Assembly: GCF_009695875.1 (NCBI RefSeq)
Contig: NZ_VUNC01000005.1
Span: forward strand, 62,001 to 126,000
DNA length: 64,000 nt
Origin: Olsenella porci
GTDB lineage: Bacteria > Actinomycetota > Coriobacteriia > Coriobacteriales > Atopobiaceae
Direction of reading: 5' to 3'
A model generated the notes under the pieces. It was not told where the DNA came from. It saw only the letters and a program-made list of their open reading frames with translations, and ran no database searches. This document shows positions 16,427 through 27,024 of the stretch, in pieces. Position numbers and translations under genes: made by a program. Numbering within the stretch: position 1 is the first letter of the stretch; every line of letters starts with the position of its first letter.

Positions 16427-16666
16427 GCCGTCCCCCTCCCACGCCGGGCCACCCGACCGGGCCCGTTTAAGGCTACGGTAAGGGAGCCAAGGCGCGCGGG
16501 GCCCCGGAGTAGGCGAAAGCGGGCCCCTCCGGACGCCCTTGTCCGTGATGGAACAGATGGTGTCCCGGGGGCCGTGGACCCGGCCGGACGAAGCCCGTTA
16601 CCCACGCATTCGCCAACAACGCGTGGCATTAGAGCGGAGGCGCGTGCCGGACTGCGTGGCGCTGGC

Positions 16667-18145
16667 TCAGCCCGCCCCCACCGACCGCACAGCCCACGCC
16701 AGCACCTCGACGACCTGGGGAATGCGATCTGCCTTCAGCCCGTCGTACTGCATCACGAACCTGCACAGCCCGTCACTTCGCGAGGCATTGCGACGGTCGT
16801 GTGCGTAGCCGCAGAGCGGGGCGAGCCGGACTCCGCGCCCGAGCGCCGCCCGCGCAACGGCGCGCTCGGCATCCGGGCCGCCGTCCCCCGCCGGGAGGGC
16901 CAGCACGAAGTGGAGGCCGGAGTCCCTCTCCTCCGCATGCGCAATCCCCGCAAGCGACGACTCCCCCATCGCGCGGACAAGCCCGTCGCGGACCGCACGC
17001 TGCTGGGAGCGGTACCTGCTGACGTGCCGCTCGTAGTCCCCGGACTCGAGCAGACGGGCAAGGGCGACCTGGTCAACCACGCTCACGGTGCACGAGAGGA
17101 ACGAGAGGTCCCTCTCCCATGCCTGGGCCAGCCCAACCGGCAGCACCATGTAGGCCAGACGCAGGGCGGAGCTGAGGCTCTTGGAGAAGGTGTTGACGTA
17201 GATGACGCTATCGGAGGAGTCGGACGCGAGGAGAGGGGGGATGGGTCGACCGGACATGCGGAACTCGCAGTCGTAGTCGTCCTCCACCACGTAGCGGGCG
17301 GGCCCTTTGCCCACCTCGCGACCCTCGGCAGCCCAGCCAAGAAGCCGGTAGCGGCGAGACGCGCTGGTGACGCAGCCCGTGGGAAACTGGTGAGAGGGCA
17401 TGACGTGGACGAGGGTCGACCCGGTGCGGGATAGCTCCCCCACGCGCATGCCCTCCCGGTCCGTGGGGACAAACGCCACGTGGAGCCCGCAGGCCGCATA
17501 GGTCTGCCACACGCGCGGGTAGCCTGGGTCCTCCACGGCAACGGTTCCTCCCAACCCCACCAGGCGGGCAATCATGGCATAGATGGCCTGCGCCCCCGCA
17601 GCGACCACGATGCGGGAGGGATCCACGTCGACGCCGCGACTCCCACGCAGGTAGCGTGCAATCGCACGGCGAAGGCGAAGCGTGCCCTGGGGCGGCTGGG
17701 CGGCAAACAGCTCCTCCCGCGGCTCCTGGGACAGCGTCTGCCTCAGGGCGCGCTCCCACAGGTTTGCGGCGGAGGAGTCGGCGAGGGTGGCGGGCGACGA
17801 GAAGTCCGCAAGCAGCCTGGGTCCTTCCCCGTCATCCGTAGGGTCAGGCGAGACGAACGTGGCGACGCACGGCCGCACGCCATGAGGCACGGGCAGCTCG
17901 TTGGCGTAGTACCCCCTGCGCTCGAGCGCGGTCACGTACCCCTCGGCGACAAGCTGCGCATAGGCGTTCTCGACCGTGACGAGGCTGACGCCCAGCGCGT
18001 CCGCAAGCCCGCGCTTTGAGGGGAGCCTGTCTCCTGCGGCGATGGCACCAGAGAGGATGTCGTCCCGCATCCGCCGATAGAGATACTCGTAGCGGCTGAG
18101 GCTGCCGCGTTGCGACATGTCGTACGAGAGCATGGGGCCGCCCAT
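16667..18145 (-). CDS. pdxR: PdxR-type MocR/GntR regulator of PLP synthesis
   Basis: 492 residues. Residues about 15-80 are a GntR winged helix (YRRMRDDILSGAIAAGDRLPSKRGLA, then VTVENAYAQLVAEGYV). The rest is a fold-type I aminotransferase-like domain with NTFSKSLSSALRLAYMVLP, containing the PLP-binding Lys. This is the MocR architecture. It is divergent from pdxST, the typical place of PdxR, which senses PLP and activates pyridoxal phosphate synthesis when PLP is low. Three direct repeats lie in the promoter region between them. The start at 18145 is the longest; Met5 or Met10 are alternatives. Confidence 0.88.
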   Translation of the reverse strand: MGGPMLSYDMSQRGSLSRYEYLYRRMRDDILSGAIAAGDRLPSKRGLADALGVSLVTVENAYAQLVAEGYVTALERRGYYANELPVPHGVRPCVATFVSPDPTDDGEGPRLLADFSSPATLADSSAANLWERALRQTLSQEPREELFAAQPPQGTLRLRRAIARYLRGSRGVDVDPSRIVVAAGAQAIYAMIARLVGLGGTVAVEDPGYPRVWQTYAACGLHVAFVPTDREGMRVGELSRTGSTLVHVMPSHQFPTGCVTSASRRYRLLGWAAEGREVGKGPARYVVEDDYDCEFRMSGRPIPPLLASDSSDSVIYVNTFSKSLSSALRLAYMVLPVGLAQAWERDLSFLSCTVSVVDQVALARLLESGDYERHVSRYRSQQRAVRDGLVRAMGESSLAGIAHAEERDSGLHFVLALPAGDGGPDAERAVARAALGRGVRLAPLCGYAHDRRNASRSDGLCRFVMQYDGLKADRIPQVVEVLAWAVRSVGAG

Positions 18146-18219
18146 CTGGTCTTATCGAGCTTGTTAAACTGGTCCTATTCTGGCCTTACATACTAGTCAT
18201 GTATTGGTTATTTTGACCA
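18146..18219 (+). promoter_or_regulatory. pdxR-pdxS control region with three direct repeats
   Basis: CTGGTCTTAT (18146-18155), CTGGTCCTAT (18169-18178) and CTGGCCTTAC (18180-18189) are direct repeats, starts 23 and 11 bases apart. TGGT-7-ACCA at 18205-18219 is an inverted repeat. Their position between the divergent regulator and pdxST fits PdxR binding sites, which in other bacteria are also tandem repeats. The exact promoters are not clear; TTGTTA at 18161 could be a -35 for pdxS. Confidence 0.65.
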
Positions 18220-18283
18220 TTCCAGTTTGTCCTTAGCATCTGCCTTGCGCAATTTCGCAGCCAACGACGCAAGGGAGACGAGC

Positions 18284-19180
18284 ATGGCAAAGCAGACCGA
18301 CACCACGCCCCAGGAGCGGGCAAAGCTCAACCGAGAGCTGGCACAGATGCTGAAGGGCGGGGTCATCATGGACGTGACCACGCCGGAGCAGGCGCGCATA
18401 GCCGAGGAGGCGGGGGCGGCAGCGGTCATGGCGCTGGAGCGCATCCCCGCCGACATCCGGGCGGCGGGCGGGGTCAGCCGCATGAGCGACCCCAAGATGA
18501 TCAAGGGGATCCAGCAGACGGTCTCGATCCCCGTGATGGCCAAGTGCAGGATCGGCCACTTTGCGGAGGCGCAGGTACTCCAAGCCATCCAGATTGACTA
18601 CATCGACGAGTCGGAGGTCCTCTCCCCCGCCGACGACGTGTACCACATCGACAAGACCCGGTTCCAGGTCCCGTTTGTGTGCGGGGCACGCGACCTGGGC
18701 GAGGCCCTGCGCCGCATCGCGGAGGGCGCCAGCATGATCCGCACCAAGGGCGAGCCCGGCACGGGCGACGTGGTGCAGGCCGTGCGGCACATGCGGCTAA
18801 TCAACTCGCAGATCCGCCACGTGGCGAGCCTGCGTGACGACGAGCTGTTTGAGGAGGCCAAGCGCCTGGAGGTTCCCGTGTCCCTCGTGCGCTCCGTGCA
18901 CGACGAGGGCAGGCTCCCAGTGGTCAACTTTGCCGCCGGCGGCGTGGCGACGCCCGCGGACGCGGCCCTGATGATGCAGCTTGGGGCGGAGGGCGTGTTC
19001 GTTGGCTCCGGCATCTTCAAGAGTGGTGACCCGGCCAAGCGTGCCCGCGCCATCGTGGGGGCAGTCACCAACTTCGACGACCCGGAGCGCATCGCGGCCC
19101 TGTCCGAGGACCTCGGCGAGGCGATGGTCGGCATCAACGAGGACGAGATCAAGACCCTCATGGCAGAGAGGGGCAAGTGA
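18284..19180 (+). CDS. pdxS: Pyridoxal 5'-phosphate synthase subunit PdxS
   Basis: 298 residues from the ATG at 18284, with AAGGGAGA upstream. PdxS makes PLP from ribose 5-phosphate, glyceraldehyde 3-phosphate and ammonia. It is a nearly invariant family and the sequence fits along its length: [37 protein letters not shown], then the DEVLSPADD-type stretch (here [10 protein letters not shown]), and [32 protein letters not shown] with the phosphate-binding glycines. It needs PdxT for ammonia, and pdxT overlaps its stop codon. Expression is probably controlled by the divergent PdxR. Confidence 0.97.
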   Translation: MAKQTDTTPQERAKLNRELAQMLKGGVIMDVTTPEQARIAEEAGAAAVMALERIPADIRAAGGVSRMSDPKMIKGIQQTVSIPVMAKCRIGHFAEAQVLQAIQIDYIDESEVLSPADDVYHIDKTRFQVPFVCGARDLGEALRRIAEGASMIRTKGEPGTGDVVQAVRHMRLINSQIRHVASLRDDELFEEAKRLEVPVSLVRSVHDEGRLPVVNFAAGGVATPADAALMMQLGAEGVFVGSGIFKSGDPAKRARAIVGAVTNFDDPERIAALSEDLGEAMVGINEDEIKTLMAERGK

Positions 19181-19770
19181 TGGCGACCGCGGTTCTCGCC
19201 TTACAGGGGGCCTTTGCCGAGCACGAGGCGATGCTCGATCGCTTGGGAGAACCCTGGTTTGAGCTGCGGGAGGCGCGGGACCTTGACCGCCCCTTTGACC
19301 GGCTGGTGCTGCCGGGGGGCGAGTCGACGGTCCAGGGCCGGCTGCTGCGCGAGGAGGGCATGCTGGTCCCCCTGCGCGAGCGCATCCTCGCCGGCATGCC
19401 GGTCCTGGGGACCTGCGCCGGCCTGATCCTCCTGGCGGCGCAGGTGAGCGGCGACGCCTCCCGCCAGGACGAGCCCAGTCCGGACCAGGTGGGACCGTGG
19501 CTCGGCACGCTCGACGTGACCGTTGAGCGCAACGCCTACGGCCGCCAGCTGGGGAGCTTTCACGCGCGAGCCGAGTTCGACGAGGTTGGAGAGGTGCCCA
19601 TGAGCTTCATCCGTGCCCCCTACGTGGCGGGCGTGGGTCCCCGTGCGACCGAGCTCGCGCGCGTGGACGGCCGGGTCGTGGCGGTGCGGCAGGGCAACCA
19701 GATCGGCGTGGCCTTCCATCCCGAGCTGGACGGGGACACGCGCGTCCACGAGATGTTCCTGGAGCTGTGA
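19180..19770 (+). CDS. pdxT: Pyridoxal 5'-phosphate synthase glutaminase PdxT
   Basis: 196 residues from the ATG at 19180, which overlaps the pdxS stop (TGATG). Translational coupling is likely. The class I glutaminase triad is visible: C79 in GTCAGLILLA and the His/Glu pair in FHPELDGD near the C-terminus. GGESTVQ (47-53) binds glutamine. It supplies ammonia from glutamine to PdxS in a 12+12 complex. Full length for the family. Confidence 0.97.
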   Translation: MATAVLALQGAFAEHEAMLDRLGEPWFELREARDLDRPFDRLVLPGGESTVQGRLLREEGMLVPLRERILAGMPVLGTCAGLILLAAQVSGDASRQDEPSPDQVGPWLGTLDVTVERNAYGRQLGSFHARAEFDEVGEVPMSFIRAPYVAGVGPRATELARVDGRVVAVRQGNQIGVAFHPELDGDTRVHEMFLEL

Positions 19771-19817
19771 GGGCGGTGATTCTCACCTAGCGAGAACCCC
19801 AACCCTGCCCGTGGCTC

Positions 19818-21740
19818 CTAGCGGGTGGGGAGCGCCTCGCCCTCGGGCGGCACCGGGCGCTCCGGGGGTTCGTCCTCTCCCTCGGTAGGCCTCACGGGGG
19901 CGAACGCCAACCCAACGAGAAATGGCGCCACGTAGATGGTGGGAAGCGCGTATCGCGCGGTGAAGATGGGCGTGAGGAGGCAGGTCGCGATGCTCAGGAG
20001 CACCGGCAGCATGACGAGGGCGCCGGTGCCCCTGCGGCGCACCAGGTAGCACAGCACGGCGAGCGGGATCCAGCAGGAGTACAGCCCCACCCTGAACAGC
20101 AGGCACAGCGGCACGCTGCTGTCGAGCAGGTCGTTGTAGATGGAGTGGACCGTGAGGCGGTAGCCCGTGAGCGCCATGGGGTGCCACACGTACTTTGCCC
20201 CCTCCGGGTCTATGTCGCCCGTGTGCCACTGTATGGACACGATGCCGTGGGCGTTGAAGAACAGGTTCGCCGTGCCCACGATCTGGTCAAAGTACACCTC
20301 GGGGTGCTTGAGCCCCATCTGGAACCACACGCGGATGTAGCGGAGGAGGTCCGCCCTGGTTGCCGTCTGGTAGCGGTACCAGGCCTTGACCGTGTCGGCG
20401 TCGTCGTACTGGTAGTTGATCACCAGCGCCTCGTAGGGCAGGACGGCGTCGATGGCCTCCCTCTCCTCGTCGGTAACCTCGTCACCGTGATACATCACGT
20501 AGCGGGCGGTCTGCTGGAACAGCGTGTTGAGCGGCTCCTGCACCCCACCGGGGATGATGTTGAACAGCGGGAAGATTATATGCGGCAGAATCACCCACAT
20601 GATGACCGCGACGGTCGCAGCCTGCGCCACGAACTGCCTCCACACCCCACGGAAGGCGACCGCGCACACCAGGCAGGTTGGAATCACGATGTAGGCGCCG
20701 GACTTCTTGGTGAGCGCCTGCAGCACGCCAAGGAGCAGGAAGCACACGGCAACCCAGCGGTGACGGTACAGCACCTCTCCCCTGGAGCGTACCACCTCGC
20801 ACAAAAACACTAGGTAGGTAACAAACACCAGGCTGTAGGTGGAGTCCTTGACCATGGTGAAGGCGTACATGCCATAGAAGGGGAGAATCGCGATGAAGAG
20901 GAAGGCGCCCAGCCTGAGGGGTGCGGGGACGCCAAGCCGGCGCAGGTAGGCAATGGCGAGCGAGAAGGTCGCGGCGGTCACGAGCCCCTGCAACACCACG
21001 AAGGCGAACACGCCCGCGTTCCAGCTGCCCGTGAGGTCGAGGCTCGTCTTGGTGAAGAGGCCGTAGAGGACCGTGTCGAACACCGGGTGATGGTCGGAGA
21101 GCCATGCGCCCTCCACGATGCTGTGGGTCTCGAGCCAGGGAATCTGGTACACGGGATAGGTGCGCTGGTACATCGAGACCTGGTAGAACGCATCCCAGTT
21201 CATGGAGCCCGGGAAGGCTGCCAGCAGATAGGGGATCCACAGCGCAAACAGCACGATGGCAAACACGATGATCGAGCGGGGCGTCAGGCGCGGGGTCAGG
21301 CGGTCAACGACCTGGAGGGCATGATGCCGGCGGGAGGCGCCGCGACCCAAAGACGCCGCGTCACTCTCCCCCTCACCTGCCTTGGGGATGAGACCGATGG
21401 GGAGGCCGGACATGGGGTCCCAGCGTCGACGCCTGCCCATGCGGTCCGTGACGCACACGACGATCTCGCACACCGCGAAGAGGAAGATCGAGATGATTGC
21501 CGTGAGGGAGAGGAACTCCCGGGTGGCCTCCGTTCGGTCGAGGATGTAGCCCGACTCGAACATGTACTCGCCGTAGGTGAACGAGACCGACGCGAAGGCG
21601 GCGCACGCCACCACGCACAGCACGTAGCCCAACCTGGGCAGCCTGCCCCTGAGCGCGTGGATGGTGACCACCTCCGGAAGAATGCCTAAGGTTGCAAAAG
21701 GAAAGAAGACGAGACCTGACCATATTCCCTTCCCCCACAA
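19818..21740 (-). CDS. Large polytopic membrane protein, DUF6020-like
   Basis: Up to 640 residues, with about 12-14 hydrophobic segments. An N-terminal pair spans residues 5-100, a cytoplasmic charged loop covers about 105-155, and a long membrane part with extracellular loops follows. The loop PGSMNWDAFYQVSMYQRTYP and the DHHPVFDTVLYG motif (about 228-239) are typical of the DUF6020 family, which resembles GT-C glycosyltransferases that use lipid-linked sugars. Function is unproven. The start is uncertain: the frame opens with TTG at 21740, without a clear ribosome binding site, and later starts would cut the first membrane segment. Single gene, convergent with pdxST. Confidence 0.75.
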   Translation of the reverse strand: MWGKGIWSGLVFFPFATLGILPEVVTIHALRGRLPRLGYVLCVVACAAFASVSFTYGEYMFESGYILDRTEATREFLSLTAIISIFLFAVCEIVVCVTDRMGRRRRWDPMSGLPIGLIPKAGEGESDAASLGRGASRRHHALQVVDRLTPRLTPRSIIVFAIVLFALWIPYLLAAFPGSMNWDAFYQVSMYQRTYPVYQIPWLETHSIVEGAWLSDHHPVFDTVLYGLFTKTSLDLTGSWNAGVFAFVVLQGLVTAATFSLAIAYLRRLGVPAPLRLGAFLFIAILPFYGMYAFTMVKDSTYSLVFVTYLVFLCEVVRSRGEVLYRHRWVAVCFLLLGVLQALTKKSGAYIVIPTCLVCAVAFRGVWRQFVAQAATVAVIMWVILPHIIFPLFNIIPGGVQEPLNTLFQQTARYVMYHGDEVTDEEREAIDAVLPYEALVINYQYDDADTVKAWYRYQTATRADLLRYIRVWFQMGLKHPEVYFDQIVGTANLFFNAHGIVSIQWHTGDIDPEGAKYVWHPMALTGYRLTVHSIYNDLLDSSVPLCLLFRVGLYSCWIPLAVLCYLVRRRGTGALVMLPVLLSIATCLLTPIFTARYALPTIYVAPFLVGLAFAPVRPTEGEDEPPERPVPPEGEALPTR

Positions 21741-21915
21741 ACGTGCAGGAAGGTGGCCCGTCTCGACAATTCTCCCTCACACCTTAGGGGAGCCCAAGGA
21801 GGAGGGAGGCGAGACGCGCGGCAGGCGCGTGGAACGGGCAGCCCGCGCCGGCGTCGGGGCAAGGGATGACGCGTTCTCCCCGGCACCCCGTACGGAGCAT
21901 GCCCGGATGCCGGTG

Positions 21916-22335
21916 CTAGACCAGCTTGCCGCGGCAGTGGTCGCACATGTGCTGGATCATCTGCGCGGTCCAGCCGGTGAAGTCGCGCGTGTGCTGGACC
22001 AGCTGGCCGTCCACCAGCTCCTCGTAACGAACCTTGACCTTTGCGTAGCGGGTGGCCTTGACGGGCTCGTCGTGCGAGAGGCAGCTCTCGGTCACGCGCG
22101 CCGCCTGCAGCCCCATCATGACGTGGGGGTTGTACATGACGTGTGCCTCTCCCTCGTCGTCCAGGTAGGCGACGACGGACTTGGCGACGCCAATCTGGTT
22201 TGCCGCCAGGCAGGTGCAGTCCTCGACCGACCGCATGGTGTCGACGACGTCCTGCGCCACATCCGCGTCCTCGGCGGTTGCCCTCGCGCACTTCTTGCCC
22301 AGAACCTCGTCGTCCTTGCAGATCTCCTTGACCAT
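21916..22335 (-). CDS. Short peptide-deformylase-like protein lacking the catalytic Glu
   Basis: 139 residues from the ATG at 22335, with GAGGGAG upstream. Deformylase motif 1 is CLAANQIGV (42-50), motif 2 is ESCLS with metal-ligand Cys85, and motif 3 is QHMCDH (128-133). Motif 3 in active deformylases is HEXXDH. Here both metal-ligand His (H129, H133) remain but the catalytic Glu is Met130; the codons read CAC ATG TGC GAC CAC. The protein is also shorter than housekeeping Def (about 150-190). It probably still binds metal, but deformylation of fMet peptides is doubtful. It may be a second, divergent paralogue. Confidence 0.85.
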   Translation of the reverse strand: MVKEICKDDEVLGKKCARATAEDADVAQDVVDTMRSVEDCTCLAANQIGVAKSVVAYLDDEGEAHVMYNPHVMMGLQAARVTESCLSHDEPVKATRYAKVKVRYEELVDGQLVQHTRDFTGWTAQMIQHMCDHCRGKLV

Positions 22336-22554
22336 GCTCACTCCCTCGTGGGTGCCCGCGCCGGGCGCGGGACGGTTTGCCATCAGCCTACGTATCATAC
22401 GTTATCCGCCGTGCGCCACCGGGATGCGACGCGGGCGGATGGCGCGTTTTCCCATGCAGCGGACGCCGCGCGACGCCCGCGCTTCCGTTTGTTGGGACGT
22501 TGCCACTCCGGTGGGTATCATCTCCCCACGGGCAAACCGATTGAGGGAGGGCGC

Positions 22555-23100
22555 ATGCCGCAGAGAAGGGACGTCGACTACCGGGAGTACGCGGGGCAAA
22601 TCGTGAGCGCGATTCCCAAGGGGGTGCTCCTCACCACCAAGGCGGAGGGACGCGTGAACACCATGACCATTGGCTGGGGCATGCTGGGGACCAACTGGTC
22701 GTCCCCCGTGTTCGAGGCGTTCATCCGCCTGCACCGCCACACGGTGTCGCTTCTGGACAAGAACCCCGAGTTCACGGTCAACGTCCCACTGGGAGACTTC
22801 GACCGTAAGATTGTCGGGTTCTGCGGGAGTCACCATGGGGACGAGATGGACAAGGTAAGCGAGCTGGGGCTCACGCTAGTGGACTCGCGCGAGGTGGACG
22901 TTCCCGGCATAGCCCAGCTGCCGCTGACACTGGAGTGCAAGGTCGTCTACCGTCAGCCCCAGGAGCTTGACCTGTACACGCTTGACGTGCGCGAGAGGTT
23001 CTATCCCCAGGACGTGGACGGAAGGGCGGTGGGCGCCAACCGTGACCCGCACATCATGGTCTTCGGCCAGATCGTCAACGCCTACGTGATCGAGGGGTAG
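22555..23100 (+). CDS. Flavin reductase-like FMN-binding protein
   Basis: 181 residues from the ATG at 22555, with TTGAGGGAGG upstream. It is of the flavoredoxin/flavin reductase-like group: a split-barrel FMN domain with TIGWGMLGTNWSSPVFEAFIRLHRHT in the flavin-binding position, then NPEFTVNVP and FCGSHHGDEMDK. Role: electron transfer or flavin reduction in the cytoplasm; partner unknown. Divergent from the deformylase-like gene, with a 219-base gap. A very clear terminator follows. Confidence 0.85.
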   Translation: MPQRRDVDYREYAGQIVSAIPKGVLLTTKAEGRVNTMTIGWGMLGTNWSSPVFEAFIRLHRHTVSLLDKNPEFTVNVPLGDFDRKIVGFCGSHHGDEMDKVSELGLTLVDSREVDVPGIAQLPLTLECKVVYRQPQELDLYTLDVRERFYPQDVDGRAVGANRDPHIMVFGQIVNAYVIEG

Positions 23101-23594
23101 TCGCGCACGGGAGGACAGGCAACGTTGCCGCGCCCTCTCCCCTACCTCGGGGTTATGCGTGGCAGTAGCGATACCACCCAATTCGTCTAAGAAGGCATCG
23201 GACGTGCGTCAACCTCGGGCCAAGGCTCTCCGCCTTGGCCCGTTTGTGACAGCTCCCCCATGCCGGGCGGGGCACACGCCTTCCGGACAAGCCGGCTTCC
23301 TCCGTATGTGATGGGTCGCAACGCCCCCTCTTAGGACTCTTTTCTGCAAGCGAGAGCATTGCTGCGGCTCAGACGCATCCCACGGCGAGCCCACTGGCAA
23401 AGGACTCCCGAAATGTGCACTTTCTCGTGGCTTCGGCTGCCGCGTCAGCGATCGGCATCGCGTTTCCCCAGTTGGATTTCCATCAGGAATGCATCCATGG
23501 CAGCAGCAACATGGGCCCTTCGCCGCGGCAACAAGAGCAGTTGAGGATGGAGCACAAAAGAGGACCGACGCCGAGCGGATGAGTCCTGACGACC
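23101..23594. other. 494-base gap between convergent genes
   Basis: Besides the terminator at 23216-23248 I find no gene, repeat or RNA here. Composition is still G+C-rich and no reading frame has both a ribosome binding site and a plausible protein. Confidence 0.5.
23216..23248 (+). terminator. Intrinsic terminator after the flavin reductase gene
   Basis: A perfect 11-base stem, CGGGCCAAGGC (23216-23226) with GCCTTGGCCCG (23232-23242), a five-base loop, then TTTGTG. It is 116 bases past the stop codon. Confidence 0.85.
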
Positions 23595-24509
23595 CTAGCG
23601 ATGCTCCCGGCGATCAGAACGGTCGTCCCTCTCGCCCGCCTCGCGCTCGATTCGCTCCTCCGCCCCGTGCAGGCCATGCTCCACGCGCTCGCCGGCCTCC
23701 TGGGCGTCACGCTCCAGCCTCTCCCCCGCCTTGTGGGCCTCCCGCTCAGCCATGCCCAGAGCTCGACGGAGTCGCTGGGCAGCGGCGTTCCTGCGCTCGC
23801 TGGTGAAGTTGGTTACGGTGCGAAGCGCGCGGCGCTGCAGCCCAGACATGCCGGCGGCGATGCGCTTGGTGCTCTGCGAGACGTCCTCGCCGAGCGGCGG
23901 ACGACCCGAAGCGATGTCCGTGACGGCCACGTTCATGACGGCGTCAAACGCGGACTGGGCGGACTCGATGCGCTTGCCAAGGTCGGTGAGCGCCGAGACC
24001 GTAAGCCCCAGGTCGGCGCACATGAGCCCAACGATGACGAGGGCCAAGACCTCCCACGTCATGAGCGAAACGCCCGAGGACACGGACGCGATGGGGATGG
24101 CCAGGTAGTAGTACCCCAGCGTCCCGGCGAGGCCAAAGCAGAGTGCGAACGGCAGGCAGATGCGCCCGTTGAGGTTGAGGGGAATCTTGCTGTAGTCCCA
24201 CCATCTCGCGTGGAAGAACCGCTCCAGAAGGTAGGACGTAAGGTATTCGAGCACCGCACTCCCAACGGAGCAGAACACGAACACCTCCCACCAGGGCATG
24301 CTCGTCGAGGCCACGGAGAGGACCCTGGGAAGCCAAGTCAGCAGGAGCAAGACGGCAACGCCCGCAAAACCGTATATGGGACACACGGGACCAAACAGGA
24401 AACCCCTGTTGTCCCAGCGTCGGTTCTTTATTGCGCAGAAGGTGCACTCGTACACCCACCCGCCCAGGCTGAAGACGCCAAACCAGGTGACGTAGCAGCA
24501 TATGTCCAT
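23595..24509 (-). CDS. CmpB-like membrane protein (PF06541) with charged coiled-coil tail
   Basis: 304 residues from the ATG at 24509, with GAGAGGG upstream. The first ~175 residues have five or six hydrophobic segments. They contain the family features GGWVYECTFCAIKNRRWDNRGFLFGP and LEYLTSYLLERFFHARWWDYS, which identify the 'putative ABC transporter permease' family PF06541. No ATPase partner is adjacent, so a transport role is unproven. Residues about 185-304 are Arg/Glu-rich and helical (repeated ERxxxEAGER patterns), probably a cytoplasmic coiled coil. Confidence 0.82.
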   Translation of the reverse strand: MDICCYVTWFGVFSLGGWVYECTFCAIKNRRWDNRGFLFGPVCPIYGFAGVAVLLLLTWLPRVLSVASTSMPWWEVFVFCSVGSAVLEYLTSYLLERFFHARWWDYSKIPLNLNGRICLPFALCFGLAGTLGYYYLAIPIASVSSGVSLMTWEVLALVIVGLMCADLGLTVSALTDLGKRIESAQSAFDAVMNVAVTDIASGRPPLGEDVSQSTKRIAAGMSGLQRRALRTVTNFTSERRNAAAQRLRRALGMAEREAHKAGERLERDAQEAGERVEHGLHGAEERIEREAGERDDRSDRREHR

Positions 24510-24640
24510 GCTGGCCCTCTCAAATAGTTGCGATGCTAGTCCCACTAGGCTAGCGCGGGAGCCCTGGGCGCGCATCGCGGATTGGGCGAGAGGAGCCGGG
24601 AACCGTGCCCGCCACCAGCTTCCACCGGCGGGTGGGACGC

Positions 24641-26455
<1,815 letters not shown>

Positions 26456-26720
26456 GCGTCCCTCCCCTGCGGCGAACTGCCAGGCATGCCCGACGCGACG
26501 CCGCCTCAATCCCAAACGTGAGAAGCCTGAAGAAAAGCTATCGGTACATAGTCCCACTTTGATCGGCTTCCTATACATGGGGAGAGAAGATGCGTCCACG
26601 GCTCGCAGCCCCATCCGTTGGCAGCCAGGACTGGACTGGTCGCGGGGCATGCGACGTAGGAGGGGCCTCCCCAGCGGGCACATCGCCTTGCACCGTAACA
26701 AAGCGTTTACGCAATGTGGG
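26456..26720. other. Divergent gap between ABC exporter and Trp leader promoter
   Basis: This region should hold the reverse-strand promoter of the ABC exporter (candidate A+T-rich stretch 26537-26580). A small palindrome GCGTTTACGC at 26703-26712 sits just upstream of the leader promoter and could be a regulator site. No gene is seen. Confidence 0.45.
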
Positions 26721-26750
26721 TTGCATCTGCACTTGGGGGCGACGTATAGT
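26721..26750 (+). promoter_or_regulatory. Promoter of the Trp-leader/ECF operon
   Basis: TTGCAT (-35, 26721-26726), an 18-base spacer and TATAGT (-10, 26745-26750). Transcription would start near 26757, about 50 bases before the leader ORF. Confidence 0.7.
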
Positions 26751-26807
26751 TCCACACAACCGACACACGCCGCACACAGCGGCCGGGTTTTGAGAGGAGC
26801 GCCACAG

Positions 26808-26885
26808 ATGAACTGCATCGCAGCCAACGCATGCACGTCCAACAACTGGTGGTGGCGCGATTCGAACCCGGTCGGTCGATCGTGA
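26808..26885 (+). CDS. Tryptophan-rich leader peptide
   Basis: 25 codons plus stop. The ATG at 26808 follows a good ribosome binding site, GAGAGGAG at 26792-26799. Codons 14-16 are three consecutive TGG (26847-26855), in the context NNWWWRDSNP. Three adjacent Trp codons are very rare by chance and are the mark of trp attenuation leader peptides. A strong intrinsic terminator begins 30 bases after the stop, and an ECF transporter operon follows. Expected mechanism: when charged tRNA-Trp is scarce the ribosome stalls at the TGG run and terminator formation is prevented. The peptide itself probably has no other role. Confidence 0.85.
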   Translation: MNCIAANACTSNNWWWRDSNPVGRS

Positions 26886-26947
26886 GTCTCTTGCGCCATA
26901 CATCCTGCGTACAGAGGGGGCTCCGGTTTGGCCGGGGCCCCCTTTTT
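26853..26947 (+). promoter_or_regulatory. Transcription attenuator (terminator 26916-26947) of the ECF operon
   Basis: Terminator: GGGGGCTCCGG (26916-26926) pairs with CCGGGGCCCCC (26932-26942) over 11 bases with one G-U, loop TTTGG, then TTTTTGTG. Two alternative pairings can be drawn by hand. GTGGCGCGA (26852-26860, covering the last Trp codon) pairs with TTGCGCCAT (26891-26899). CGAACCCGG (26863-26871) pairs with CCGGTTTG (26923-26930, inside the terminator stem) with one bulge. The second would act as antiterminator. Confidence 0.8.
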
Positions 26948-27024
26948 GTGTGAGCGCAACCATCTGACCGCCACGAGAGCATGCAAAGCAACCAACACGA
27001 AGGCACGAGCGAAAGGAACCCATC

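Noticed and set aside
26840-26900. GATTCGAACCC inside the leader ORF looks like the antisense T-arm of a tRNA
   Set aside because: The five bases on each side of the putative T-loop do not pair, no acceptor stem or CCA fits on the reverse strand, and the ORF has its own promoter, ribosome binding site and terminator.
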